64,000 nucleotides of DNA from Dipteronia dyeriana (Eukaryota > Streptophyta > Magnoliopsida > Sapindales > Sapindaceae): contig CM065299.1 of assembly GCA_032871835.1 (NCBI GenBank), forward strand, positions 45,892,706 through 45,956,705, given 5' to 3'. This document shows, in pieces, positions 1 to 11,389 of this stretch; position 1 is the first letter of the stretch; the number at the start of each line of letters is the position of its first letter. A program made the translations under genes and the position numbers. Under the pieces are notes generated by a model. That model had not been told where the DNA came from. It saw only the letters and a list, made by a program, of their open reading frames with translations, and did not search any database.

Positions 1-370
1 AGTCCGCTAGTTGATCATTTGTGCCCACATGTTCAAGTGCAATGCATTTGCTCTCAACTAGCTCTCTAATGAAATGATGTCTATTGTCAATATGCTTAGC
101 TCCAGAATGTTGGACATGATTTTTTGAAATATTAATGGCACTCATGTTATCACAATAAAGAGTTAGAGTACCTTGCTCAAAGCCATAATCCACAAGCATT
201 TGCTTCATCCAAAGGAGTTGTGTGCAAGCACTCCCAACAGCTATATACTCAGCATCGGTTGTGGATAATGATGTGGAATTTTGCTTCTTGCAAAACCATG
301 ACACAAGATTGTTCCCTAGGAAGAAGCAAACGCCCGATGTACTCTTCCTATCATCACAATTACCTGCCTA
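1..370 (-). pseudogene. S1 RNase H domain, C-terminus beyond the window
   Basis: RNase H of the copia polyprotein, which removes the RNA template during reverse transcription. On the minus strand one reads DDRKSTSGVCFFLG, then SLSTTDAEYIAV, then LYCDNMSAINISKN and KHIDNRHHFIREL, the standard block order for copia RNase H with its acidic residues (D of TDAEY, D of CDN) kept. The frame runs off the left edge at a sequence like the usual QLADIFTK tail. One in-frame stop near 370 separates it from the RT frame, so it is a fragment of a dead pol gene. Confidence 0.88.
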
Positions 371-1780
371 ATATGCATCACTAAAGCCGACTAAACTAGC
401 ATTAGTGTCAAAAGAGTACCATATCCCATAGTTGGATGTCCCATTCACATATCGAATGATTCTCTTCACAGATGAGAGATGGGATTCCTTGGGATTGGCT
501 TGATAACTAGCACACACACCAACACTAAAAGCTATATCGAGCCTACTAGCAGTCAAGTATAGTAAGCTCCCTATCATGCCATGATATAGACTTTGATCCA
601 TACTTTTTCCACTAGCATCCTTGCTAAGTTTCAATGTGGTACTCTTAGGTGTGTCACAATGTTTGGCATTCTCAAGGCCAAATTTCTTCACTAGGTTCTT
701 GGCATATTTAGCTTGGGATATGAAAATCCCATCATGCATTTGCTTGATTTGCAATCCTATGAAGTAATTGAGTTCACCATCCATGCTCATTTCAAACTCA
801 TGAGTCATGACATCAACAAATTGTTTAACATTTAAGTTGTTTGTGGAACCAAAAACTATGTCATCAACATAAATTTGAGCTATGAATAGCTCATCTGTAG
901 TACACTTGATGAACAAGGTCTTGTCAACACTTCCTCTAGAATAGCCATTGTCAACAAGATAAAGAGTGAGACGCTCATACCAAGCCCTTGGTGCTTCTTT
1001 CAACCCATATAGAGCCTATTTGAGACGATAAACATGATTGGGGTGATATGGATCCACAAACCCAGTGGGTTGCTCAACAAAAACTTCTTCTTGTAAGAAG
1101 CCATTGAGGAAGGCACTATTAGCATCCATTTGATGCAATTTAAACTTGTGCACACAAGAAATGGATAAGAGAAGCCTAATGGACTCCAATCGGGCAACGG
1201 GAGCAAAAGTCTCCTCAAAGTCTATACCCTCAATTTGTGAGTACCCATGTGCTACAAGTCTAGCCTTGTTCCGCACAATGTCTCCATTCTCATCAGATTT
1301 ATTCCTATAGACCCACTTGGTGCCTATCACATTAGCATTATTAGGCCTAGGAAGTAGTGTCCAAACTTCAGTTCTTTCAAATTGATTTAGCTCTTCTTGA
1401 ATATCAAGTACCCAAAACTCATCACTTAAAGCTTCATCAACCTTTTGGGGTTCAATTTTAGAGGTGTAGCAAGTATAGCTAATTTGATTTGCTAATTGAT
1501 GCCTAGTCCTAACACCTTTATTCATATCTCCAATGATGTCACTCTTGTTATGAAGATGTCTAACCCAAGGAGCAGGTTCCTTAGAGTTCAAGGTGGAATC
1601 TCTATCAAGAAATTGAGAGACCTCTTTCTCAAGATTTGACTTTTCATCACTTGAAGTCTCACCAATCTTCTCTAAGGGAGAATCATCAACCTTATTAATC
1701 TCCTCATCATAGTTACTAACCTTAGGCCTACAATCATCTATGATCATATTGGATGATTCCATAACACTTTGTGTCTTCAA
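368..1780 (-). pseudogene. S1 reverse transcriptase domain
   Basis: Copia-type RT that copies element RNA into DNA. The N-terminal part (1780 down to 1016) carries [37 protein letters not shown] and [10 protein letters not shown]; the rest (1003 down to 368) carries APRAWYERL and the catalytic YVDD (IYVDDIVFGST), then YFIGLQIKQ and GSLLYLTASRLDIAFSVG. The two parts are split by a stop just before the ALYGLKEAP motif. The active-site aspartates survive. Block spacing is that of a full RT, so little has been deleted here; damage is by point changes. Confidence 0.9.
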
Positions 1781-2670
1781 ATTAAAAACTCTATAGGCTT
1801 TACTATTTAGGGCATAGCCAATGAAAATCCCCTCATCACTTTTAGCATCAAACTTGCCAAGTTGACACGGTCATTTAGAATGTAACACTTGCTTCCAAAT
1901 GAGTGGAAGTAACTAACATTTGGCTTCCTTCCCTTCTACAATTCATAAGATGTTTGCCTATTACTGGGCCTTAAAAACATTCTATTTCCTATATAACAAG
2001 TTGTATTTACTGCCCCAACCTAAAAATTCCTAGGAACATTGTTGCTAAGCAATATCACACGAGCCATCTCTTGGAGAACCCCATTCTTCCTCTATACAAC
2101 TCTATTTTGTTGAGGAGTTCGAGGAGCCGAGAACTCATGGGAGATTCCAAGACTATCATTAAAAATTTCAAAGCAAACATTTTTAAATTCTCTCCCATTG
2201 TCACTTTTAATTCACTTAGTGCATTTTATGTGAGAATCCTTCTTATTTTGAATTTTAGTGGAAAACTTTTTAAAAATTTCAAAAGTTTCAGATTTTTCTA
2301 TAAGAAAGTAGGTCTATGTAAATCTAGAAAAATCATCAATACACACAAAGATGTACCTCTTGCCACCGAGACTCTCGGTTTGCATGGGACCCATAAGGTC
2401 CATATGAAGAAACTCTAGTAGCTCCCTGGTGGCAAGATACTTACCCTTTTTATGCACACTTTTAGTTTGCTTTCCTTGTTGACAAGGTCCACACACTTTC
2501 TCAATCCTATTTCCAAAATTAGGAAAGCCTCTCACAACATTCAACCTCTCAAGAACTTTCAAGTCTTTGAAATTTATATGACCTAACCTTTGATGCCATA
2601 ATTCAACTTGATCACAACTAGACAAAATTGCAAGAGATGCCATTGGAATCAAGAAAATAACAATTGTCAC
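1781..2670 (-). pseudogene. S1 integrase: zinc-binding domain intact, core degraded
   Basis: Integrase inserts the cDNA into the genome. Bases 2670-2314 encode the HHCC zinc domain: LWHQRLGHIN supplies the two His (residues 26 and 31 of this frame) and CGPC the two Cys (60 and 63). This is followed by LLEFLHMDLMGPM with the first catalytic Asp and then CIDDFSRFT with the second. Below 2314 the frame breaks up and the rest of the core, including the glutamate segment, is only patchily readable in shifted frames, so the enzyme is dead. Confidence 0.82.
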
Positions 2671-3269
2671 TTAATCTCTTGCCTTACAATAGAACTTGTC
2701 CATCTTCTCTTAGAATAGAGCAATCAACTTTGCCAAACATAACCGAAAGCCCTTCATCACTTAAATGTGATATTGCTAATAAGATTGGCTTGCAAGCCAT
2801 CTACATAAATAGCATTAGGTAAGGAGGGCAAACCAAGGATGAAAATGTCTCCTTTTCCTAGAACCTTCTTACGTGAACCATCACCAAAGTTGACAAATCC
2901 ACCATCCTCCATCATAAGAGTTTCAAAGAAACTCTTGTTTCCAGTCATATGCCTAGAACACCCACTATCAAGGTACCAAGTATTGATGGCTTTGGCTTTC
3001 AAGGCTACTTGAGCCACATGACAATAAAATTCATCCTTTCTAGTCCACCTAGATGAAATATTACTATTTCTAGGAGTCATGGGTTCATTTTCTCTAAAAT
3101 TCCTAGGTGCACGCATTTTGGCTCTTCTAAGCATATTATTCTCAATCATGCATTCAAAATGACACAACTTAATAATTTTTAAACATTTTTGCCTTATGTG
3201 ACCTTCAACACCACAATAATGACAAATGGGAGTAAAGTAAGAATTCATACCATATCCTTGTGCAAGCAT
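2671..3269 (-). pseudogene. S1 second zinc knuckle and aspartic protease
   Basis: The frame from 3269 opens with a CCHC knuckle (C16, C19, H24, C29; CHYCGVEGHIRQKC) and continues into the retroviral-type aspartic protease, whose WYLDSGCSRHMTG motif holds the catalytic DSG at residues 101-103. The later FGDGS and GLPSLPNAIYVDGL segments are the usual downstream protease blocks. Sireviruses typically carry a first knuckle in gag and a second just before the protease, which fits. The frame ends at a stop near 2757 before the integrase. Confidence 0.85.
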
Positions 3270-4830
3270 GGAAGACTTCCCTCTCCTTTGAGTTGTTCTT
3301 TGATGTTAACCCGAATCTCTTCCTTGAAAGACCCTTTGTGATTGAGCCAAAATAACTCTCCCTCTTGGTTATGGGTGAAAGATTTTTTGTTGACTTTGAA
3401 AGCTCCTTGGAGGTTGAGGTCTTGTTTGATGAGCACTAGCTTTTGGTGGATGTGTTTTAGCTTGAGACTTTGTTTGATTCACCAACCTCATTTGATCTCA
3501 TTTGTTGGTGTATCTATTGAACCTCTTTGTCCCATTGACTCTTGACAAAGATAGTTATCTTTAAAGAAGTGGCATCCTTGCCTTCCACATATCCTAAGCC
3601 CATTTTATCACCAGGACTCTTTCCAGATGATAGCATCTTGTGGAGTTAATCGGTTCCGAATGTCATCTTGGCAACCGATTCCTTTGCTTCCCTAAACTCA
3701 ATCTTCAGGTTCTCTTCACTCTTCTTAGTGATCACAAGCTCCAATTTCAAGCTCTCTTCTAACTCTTTTCCACTCTTCACTTTTTCACTCAAGCTAGTTA
3801 TCTTGAAAGTCAACTCTCTATTCTCCTTTTTCAACTCTTGAATCTCTTTCTTCTTTTTCAATCTAGACTTTTCAAAAAACCTCATAAAGTCTATGTAGTC
3901 CATTTCCTTGTCAATCTTAAACCTATAGTTAGAAGAGGTACTTTCATCACTAAAGTCATCTACTTCTTCCTTATCACTCACAACTTCATTGCCATTATAA
4001 GATATTGTGAATGCAATAAAGTTTGTAACTCTATCTTTATCATCCGAAGATTTTTCTTCCTCTTCTAAGTCTTCACTATCACTCCAAGTGGCCACCATCG
4101 TCTTTCCCTTTTTTTTCTTCAAATTTGCACATTCTAGAGCCATGTGACCAAAACCACTGCATTCATAACATTGAATGCCCTTCTTGGAGTCACTTTCTTG
4201 AGACTTTTTAGTATTTTTGAAGGGAGTTTTCTTTTTCACTTCCTTTCCCTTTGACCCCAAACCTTTCCTCTCAAACTCATGAATTTCTTAAAATTTAAAA
4301 ACCATGAGGGTCATTCCTTCATTCGTGTCCTCCTCCTCTTCTTCAACCTTAGTGGTCTTTATGACAATGCTTTTTTGCTTCTTCAGAGGTGTGGGTGAGG
4401 TGTTCCATCTTGACTCATAATCTAGAAGTCTTCCAATGACTTCACTTGGCTTCATATTCTTGTACTCACTAATCTCTTCAAGTGCCGTCACCTTTGATTC
4501 GAACCTTGATGGAAGTGACCTCATAATTTTTTGCTTGACTTTTATATCTGAAAAGGGGCCACCAAATTGATGGCTTTGGTTGACAATATCCATCAACTTC
4601 ACTTGGAAGTCATTGAAACATTCATGCTACTCCATCCTATTCATCTCAAATTGCATTTAGAGGACTTGAAGCTTTGAGTCCTTGACTACCTTGGTTCCTT
4701 CATGTGCCATTTGAAGAATGTCCCAAGTCTCATTTGCAATCCTAGTGTTTTGGACCAACTTGTATTGATTATCATCCGTGGCATAAAGGATGGCATGCAT
4801 AGCTTTGTTGTTCCACTTGGATGGTTCCTT
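3270..4830 (-). pseudogene. S1 gag, N-terminus lost
   Basis: Gag forms the virus-like particle. From about 4815 down, the minus strand reads a UBN2/retrotran-gag domain (ETWDILQMAHEGTK, KIMRSLPSRFESKVTALEE), then a CCHC knuckle CYECSGFGHMALEC near 4170, an acidic stretch WSDSEDLEEEEKSSDDKD, and a lysine/glutamate-rich coiled coil (about 3860-3660). The knuckle and coiled-coil tail are typical of Sirevirus Gag. At least three stops break it (two near 4610-4660, one near 4285). The first part of gag is missing because the frame meets a GC-rich LTR-like block at about 4815-4830. Confidence 0.87.
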
Positions 4831-5362
4831 TCTCTGTTCCGCGGCACAGAGAGTGGTACATCACCTGGACACCGCCGCTCTGTAGGCCATTGTGCATGCA
4901 GGTGCACAGACCGCGGTCTCGACAGAATGTAACACCTGTGAAACTCCGCTTGGGAAACCGCGGTGCATGCAACAAGCACAGGCAGCGGTAACCACAGCGT
5001 GTAGCCTTTGGTAAACACCGCTGTGTAGACCACAGCGTAGGCACTGCACAGAGAATGGTTTGAGTCGTGGAATAGAGGAAGAAACTCCTCTTTTTAAGGC
5101 ACAGAAATGTATTCAACACTTAAACGAAAATAAGACACACAAGGCACACAAAATGGCAAATAAGCATGCAACCAAGATAATCAAAAGAAAATGCATGAGT
5201 GTGTGTGTGCACTAATACCTCTTATATAAAAGTTAAGCAAGTGATTTTACCTTTGATGCTTGAGCTTGGTTACAAACAGTGAAGCCCTATACTACCCTTA
5301 CATATTGATACCCAAATGTGGTTGTCAACGAAATAAGCCAATCAAACACCAAGGAACTTACA
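4831..5362 (-). repeat. LTR promoter (U3)-like piece with GC-rich palindromes, fused to S1 gag
   Basis: A GC-rich block (about 4831-5050) stands out from the AT-rich surroundings. It holds perfect palindromes: 12 bp AGACCGCGGTCT at 4908-4919, and 7-bp arms CGCTGTG/CACAGCG with a 5-bp loop at 5019-5037, plus further CCGCGG cores. The remainder (5051-5362) reads on the minus strand like the first part of a Sirevirus LTR, with a run of GCACACACAC. Sirevirus LTRs are known for such palindromes upstream of the promoter. I infer a U3 fragment; the LTR start, its 3' half, PBS and leader are not seen. Confidence 0.5.
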
Positions 5363-6969
5363 CATTTGTTAATCGACAGAGGACTTCATTTATAGATATG
5401 GACATCATGGCTCCATTTATTAATGAGAGTAGAATATCATCATATGTATATTTTGAGGTATTGGATATTAAACCTTAATGTTAAGTTTTCAATAGTGTCT
5501 ATTGAAATATGGCTTCTGGACAAGTCAAAATATCCAAGTTCAAGATGTGGTCATATAAGTAAATATGGTAACTTGAAGAGCTATAGGCGGTCTATGAGCT
5601 CTTGGCGATTACTGGTATTCTTCACGAGGATACACTATCTCCATTAAGATTGTCTAGGGTATTAACTTATTCTATCTTTATTTAATAGTTCAATTTTAGT
5701 TCTTTAGTGGAATGAACCAAAATTAATAGATCGGACCTAAGTGAATCATTTGTTGACTATGATTAGGTTATGTCTATTGTAGCTTAAATTTATATAGTCA
5801 TTCAAGATCTCCAATTGGCATGAACTTGTGTGAGTCACTTGATATGTTCTAACAGACCAATTTATGAGTCCATTTAGAATTGTGTTAATGCATTTGGACT
5901 AGTTTCTTTTAGTAAGAATGGGTCTAGTTCACATGTGGACCGTTTATTAAAGTCCAATAGATTTAATAAAATGGAAAAATAATATTTGGCCCATATTTAT
6001 AGAGCATGGCGGCAAGTGTCTATTTAATAGCCCTATATATTGTTTTTTATTTTATTGTTTAATTAAATGTCAAAATCTTTTTCCTAGTTGGAGAAGGTCT
6101 CCAAGTTTCATATTATTGTTGGTAATATGATAAGCATCAAATACTGTATTTGATAAGTAGATAAATAAAAGGAATTTTTTTTTCTAGTCAAATTAGGAAT
6201 TATTCAATTTCAATTAAAACTCTAAATTGAAAATTGGTCAAATTAGAAAGTTTTAATATAGTCACGATTTAATTTATATTTAAAAATCGGTTATTGAATA
6301 AATACACTATTGAGTTGGATTAGAAGTCTTGGTGTAGAAAAGAATTCTTCTTTGAAAAGGATTCTTGTTTACCAAGTAAATCCACATAGAGGTAGGATTC
6401 TTTCCAAGGTATTATTTTCTAAGGAGAAATTCGGCCAAGAGAGAATTTTGAGTGTAGAGAATCCGGTTCTTGCTCTAGTAAATTCTTCCAACTCTAAAGA
6501 TAGGTGTGTGAAAAATCGGCAAGAAGAAAAGGAAGAAAGAACGTTTTGTTTTTGATAGTGCACTAGTAGACTTTACATCAAAAGGCTTTGTATACAACAT
6601 CGAATTAAGGTTCACGCGACTTTCAATCAAAAAGATTGATAATTCACAAGTGAGCGAATGTTCTTGGGTTCTCTCTTAAAGGATTATTGTGACTAACGAA
6701 AGATTTTTTTTTTTGTTTCCATCCTCAGTTATACAACTCAAACAAAAGGGAACCCACACTCCTAGGTGATTAACGTTCGTGAATAGTTGGAAGATCTTAC
6801 GGATTCAATTCGGCACAACTTCAATCGTCACGAGAAAAAGGTACGATACTTTTATCATATGTCAATTAATCTAGGGTTAAGGTTCTTCCTTTTAAAGGAA
6901 TTTTTTTTAAAATACTCTTAAACTCTAATTTTACGCTTCAGCTACGTTTTGAATCGAATTTTCCCTACA
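5363..6969 (+). repeat. X: 5'-truncated Angela family-A LTR
   Basis: This matches, in order, the 3' two thirds of the LTRs at 17485 and 33440, starting in the shared stretch CATTTGTTAATCGA. It ends ..TTTTCCCTACA directly before a primer-binding site, so it is a 5' LTR. The first ~600 bp of the family LTR are missing and are replaced by the S1 piece, which marks a deletion or insertion boundary at about 5363. Confidence 0.85.
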
Positions 6970-7584
6970 ATTGGTATCATAGCCTGGTTATACCCTTGAT
7001 TAATTGATGTATATATAAGTTAATCTACTTCTTTTTATTGTTAATATGCATGTTTTAGAAAACGATGGTACCCTAGGTATTCACATATATATTTGCATTG
7101 GAATATATGAATATATATATATATATATATGTATGTGTGTTTTTATAATATGATTTGTTATTACTCAATTTTGGTCATCGAATGTCAATGTTTTTTTTGT
7201 TTTGGGATTGTAACAAGAAGGGCAGCTTATCATCGCCATTATTTCCATCTTGGTAGTTGCTATTTTTTTTATTGTTGTAATAATAAGAAAAAACTGCAGT
7301 ATTTATTTGTTTAAAATACTGTAGTATTATATTCAAGTATCGAAGATTCGAAGATTGAAGAATTGGGAGCAACCGGAACAAGTTTGGTACCGTTCACGCC
7401 AAAGCAACAGTAATGCATGTGAATGAGCACGCATCAACGATTATTATGGCATGGGCTGCGTACGACAGCCCTATATGGAGCGATTGGGTTCGGAAGCCCA
7501 TGAGAGGCATCCAAGGGGTCCAAACGGATGATGGTCGCGTGAAGACTTGTTCACCAAGAAAGGAGTGCTAGTATTCCAAGATAT
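6970..7584 (+). other. X: primer-binding site and partial leader of family A
   Basis: The PBS TGGTATCATAGCC (6972-6984) follows the LTR by two bases; it is complementary to the 3' end of plant initiator tRNA-Met with one mismatch to TGGTATCAGAGCC. The leader after it aligns with that at 13373-14085 (shared CAAGAAGGG, GGGAGCAACCGGAACAAG, TGTTCACCAAGAAAG). It stops at the equivalent of position 14085, where an inverted LTR starts. It holds an (AT)n run near 7097-7122 and no coding region. Confidence 0.8.
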
Positions 7585-9852
7585 TGTAGGGAAAATCTAT
7601 ACAACGAAAGCCTGAAATATAAAAAATTAGGGTTTCGGTATAAATAAAGTTTTTCCCTTTTAATACTAAGAACCTTAACCCTAGATTAATTGATGTATAT
7701 AAAAATTATCGTACCTTTTTCTCGTACCGATTGAACTAGCGCCGAATTAAATCTGCAAGATCTTCCAATCCAATCACGAACGTGAATCACCTAGGAGTGT
7801 GAGCTCTCTTTCATTAAATTGTATATCTGAGGATGGAAACAAACAAAATCTTTTTCTTTGGCAGTTACAATTATCCTCCAAGAGAAAAATTCAAGAACGT
7901 CCAGTCACTTGTGAATTATCAATCTAATTGATTGAAACTCACGTGAATCCGATTTGATTTTGTACACAAAACCAGTTTGATTAAAGGATACTAGTGTACT
8001 AGTGTACTATCAAAAACAAAAACGTTCTCTTTTTCTCTTTTCTCCTTGGTCGAATTCTTCACCTTATATCTATGAGTTGATCGAATTTTGTCTAGAGCAA
8101 AAACTAAATTTTTCTCCCTCAAAATTCTCTCTTGCTAGGCCGAATTATCTCTTAAAAAATACCAAGCTTGGCCGAAATTTCACTTATAGAATCGTAGGGC
8201 TGGCCGAAAATTCAAGGTGGTATATATAGGATCACAAATCCTTTCCTAAGAAGGATTTAATTGGCTGTTAAGAATCCTATCCTTATGTGGATTTACTTGG
8301 TGACCAAGAATCTTTTTCCAAAAAGAATTCTTTCCTACACCAAGACTCCTAATCCAACTCAAAAGTGTATTTGTAACCATATTAAAGATTTCCTAATTTG
8401 ACTAGATAGATAATTCCTTTTATTTATCTCCTTATCAAATATAGAATTTAATATTTATTATACTACCAACAATAGTATAATATTAGGAGACCATCTCCTA
8501 CTATGAAAAAGATTTTGACTTTTAATAAAATATTTAATAAATTACCAAATTAATTAATTTCCATTTAATTAAATAATAAAATAAAAAATAATTTTTTAAG
8601 CTATTTTATATAGCCTTGCCGCCCAACACATATACATGGGCCAATATATTATTTTTCTTATTTTATTAAATCCGTTGGACCTAAATAAAATGTTCACATA
8701 TGAATTAGACTCATTCTTACAAAAAGAAACAAGTCCACATGCCTTAACACAATTCTAGATGGACCCCTAAATTGGTCCGGTAGAATATATCAAGTGATCT
8801 ATTCAAGTTTGTGTGGATTGGAGATCTTGGCGGACTATCTAAATTTAAGCTCCAATAGACACAACCCAATCACAATCAATGAATGATTCACTTAGGTCCG
8901 ATCCATTAATTTTAGTTCATTCCACTAAAGAACTAAAGTTGCACTCTTACATAAAGATAGAATAAGTTAAAATTCCTTATTCATACCCTAGACAATCTTA
9001 ATGGAGAAAGTGTATTCTCGTGAAGAATATCAGTAATCGCCAAGAGCTCATAAACCGCCTATAACTCTCCAAGTTACCATATTTACTCATATGACCACAT
9101 TTTGAACTCAGATATTTTGACTTGTCTAGAAGCCACGTTTCAATAGACACTATTGAAAACTTAACGTTAAGATTTAATATCCAATACCTCAAACCATCCA
9201 TATGATGATATTCTACTCTCATTTAATAAATGGAGTCAGGATGTCCATAGCTATAAATGAAGTCCTATATCGATTAACAAATGAATACCACCAAACTATC
9301 AAGGATAGACTATGCTATATAATCGTACTCATTGATAGCTCAAATGATAACACTTGCAACCATAAGTCTATCATTTATCTCAGGATTGAGATAGACTCTC
9401 CGATTGTCTTCAAGTGAAAACTTTTATCCATTGACGGTTCTAGATAAAGTATTTCACTGTGATCAAATTCAATGCACCCAGTGCACTAGATTCTTTTACC
9501 CAAAGACACAACACTTTGATGACTTTAGACTCATCATAACACATTTGATCCTACACAAATGCTAGCAAAAGAATCTACAACTTTGACAAGATAAAGGCGC
9601 CAAACCTTTTTCTTTAATTGTTAACATTATTCAAGACTAACTAAAGAATTGTGTCTACCTGATACATATCTAGATGTATTAACAATTCTTCTTTTCTCAT
9701 ATTCTTTTAACCTTATGATTATTTACATTTGACAATTATAAAAATCAGACTATAAATGCTATAAGATTTGTTAAACTGGAAATCACTTTATTAATCTGAA
9801 AAGATTGTCAAATACATTATTATACTCTTGCTATCGAGCATAATCCCAAACA
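7585..9852 (-). repeat. Y: complete inverted family-A 3' LTR (2268 bp)
   Basis: On the minus strand this runs TGTTTGGGATTATGCTC to ..TTTTCCCTACA, the TG..CA ends of family A, and it is preceded on that strand by the polypurine tract and pol. It is therefore the 3' LTR of an element in reverse orientation. Its sequence aligns end to end with 33440-35757. It is the best-defined full-length copy of this LTR in the window. Confidence 0.9.
8221..8228 (-). promoter_or_regulatory. candidate TATA box in the Y LTR
   Basis: A TATATATA run in the LTR, followed on the minus strand by a GGCCGAAATTC-rich segment. The A1 and A2 LTRs have longer TA runs at the same place (18929-18948 and 35091-35106), and D has ACATATATAGG near 41871. 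Conserved placement in four copies supports a promoter element; the transcription start is not known. Confidence 0.45.
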
Positions 9853-9866
9853 ATCTCCCACTTGCT
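9853..9866 (-). promoter_or_regulatory. Y polypurine tract
   Basis: On the minus strand GCAAGTGGGAGAT abuts the LTR start. This is the plus-strand DNA primer site of Angela-like elements and fixes the LTR boundary. Confidence 0.8.
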
Positions 9867-11389
9867 CTATAGCAAATGTGTCATATCTCTCATCCCCATG
9901 TTCTCTAGATGCCCATCAAATCTCTTTTGTGGAAGAGCCTTTGTAAAGGGATCCGCTAGATTATTTGCTGACGTGATCTTGGTAATCGTCACGTCTCCCA
10001 AATGCACAATTTCCCTCAGAAGGTGACACTTTCTTTCAATGTGTTTCCCTCTCTTATGACTTCTTGGTTATCTCGAATTAGCCACTACTCCACTATTGTC
10101 ATAATAGATAGTGATCTATTTATTCGCATCAGGAACCACTTTCAAGTCAATCGAGAATTGGCGAGGCCAGACAGCCTCTTTAATAGCCTCGCATAAGACA
10201 ACATACTCGGCTTCCGTGGTTGAATCAACAATACAAGATTGCTTGATACTCCTCTATATGACTACCCCTTCCCCCATTGTAAACACAGATCCTGATGTTG
10301 ATCTCTTGACGTCAAAATCTGACTGAAAATCTAAATATGTATACCCAACGGGAATTAAATCCCCTCCAGAGTATACAAGCATATAATCTCTTGTTCTCCT
10401 GAGATACTTGAAAATATGCTCGACTGCCGTCCAGTGATCAGGACCAAGGCTTCTATTGAATCCTACTAACTATGCCCACAATAAAACAAATATCTGGTAT
10501 GGTACAGAGCAATGCATACATGAGACTTCTAACTGCCGGTGCATATGGAACCTTACTCATGAATTGCTCTTCATGCTCAATCTTATGAACTAATTCCTTA
10601 GAAAGTTTGACTCCATGTCTAAAAGGTAACATACCTTTCTTGGAATCTTGCATGGAAAACCTAGACAAGATTTTATCTATGTATAAAGCTTGGGATAATG
10701 CAATCGTTCTATTCTTTCTATCTCTTATGACTTGATTACCAAGAATATAACTTGCTTCTCCTAAGTCCTTCATATCAAATTGTTTGCTAAACATTCTTTT
10801 ATTGATGTCAATACACCTATATCGTTTTCGATGAGTAGTATATCATCCACGTAAAGAACTAGGAAAACCAACTTGTCGCCTTTAATCCTTTTGTATACAC
10901 AAGGTTCATCAAGGTTTTGAAAATATCCAAAACTTTTCACGGTTTGTTTGAACCTTATGTTCCAGGATCTAGATGCTTGCTTCAACCCATTTATGGTTCT
11001 TTGCAACTTGCATATCCTTTCTTCTTGGCCTTTTTCAATGAATCCTTCTGGTTACATCAAGTATATGCTTTTGTCAAGACTTCCAATAAGGAAAGTTGTC
11101 TTGACGTCCATTTGCCAATTCTCTAGGTTTAGAGATGCTGCAATGGATAAGAGTATCCAAATGGATTTAAGCATGGCCACAAGAGAGAAGGTTTCTTCAT
11201 AATCGATACCTTTCTTCTGTGTATAACCTTAAGCTACCAATCTAGCTTTAATGGTTTCCACCTTTCCATCTATTCCTCTTTTCCTCTTGTATACCCACTT
11301 GCACCCGATGCTTTTTATCCCGTTAGGCAAGTCTACAAAAGACCAGACTTTGTTTTTGAATATATATTCAATTTGGATTGCATTACCTT
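9867..11389 (-). pseudogene. Y reverse transcriptase and RNase H
   Basis: On the minus strand the RT begins near 11390 with the WQKAM-like entry into WVYKR and the KARLVA segment. It continues through QASRSWNIRFKQ and the catalytic YVDD (LVLYVDDILLIEND, about 10850), then MKDLGEASYILGNQ and IALSQALYIDKILSRFSM. RNase H follows from about 10440 to 9870, with the CDNSG, KHIERK and LADPFTK blocks in shifted frames. The YVDD is intact, but stops and frame changes occur near 10790, 11006 and in RNase H. The motif set QASRSWNIRF and LSQxxYIDKIL places it with Angela/BARE. Confidence 0.87.

Larger units (their letters stand above)
1..4830 (-). mobile_element. S1: Sirevirus-lineage Ty1/copia internal region, cut by the window edge
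   Basis: Read on the minus strand, the order is gag, protease, integrase, reverse transcriptase and RNase H, which is the Ty1/copia order. The gag with UBN2-type repeat, CCHC knuckle and coiled-coil tail, plus RT motifs such as LKEAPRAWYERL and IYVDDIVFGST, point to the Sirevirus lineage. The 3' LTR would lie to the left of base 1 and is not in view. Frameshifts and stops in every domain make it a relic. The 5' end is abnormal: gag is joined to an LTR promoter-like piece with no leader or PBS between. Confidence 0.9.

Noticed and set aside
4686..5119. several overlapping ORFs in the GC-rich block
   Set aside because: GC-rich DNA has few stops; the frames overlap each other and disagree with the gag frame entering the block.
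6972..6989. tRNA-like matches at the TGGTATCAGAGC sites
   Set aside because: These are short primer-binding sites complementary to a tRNA end; no tRNA gene surrounds them.
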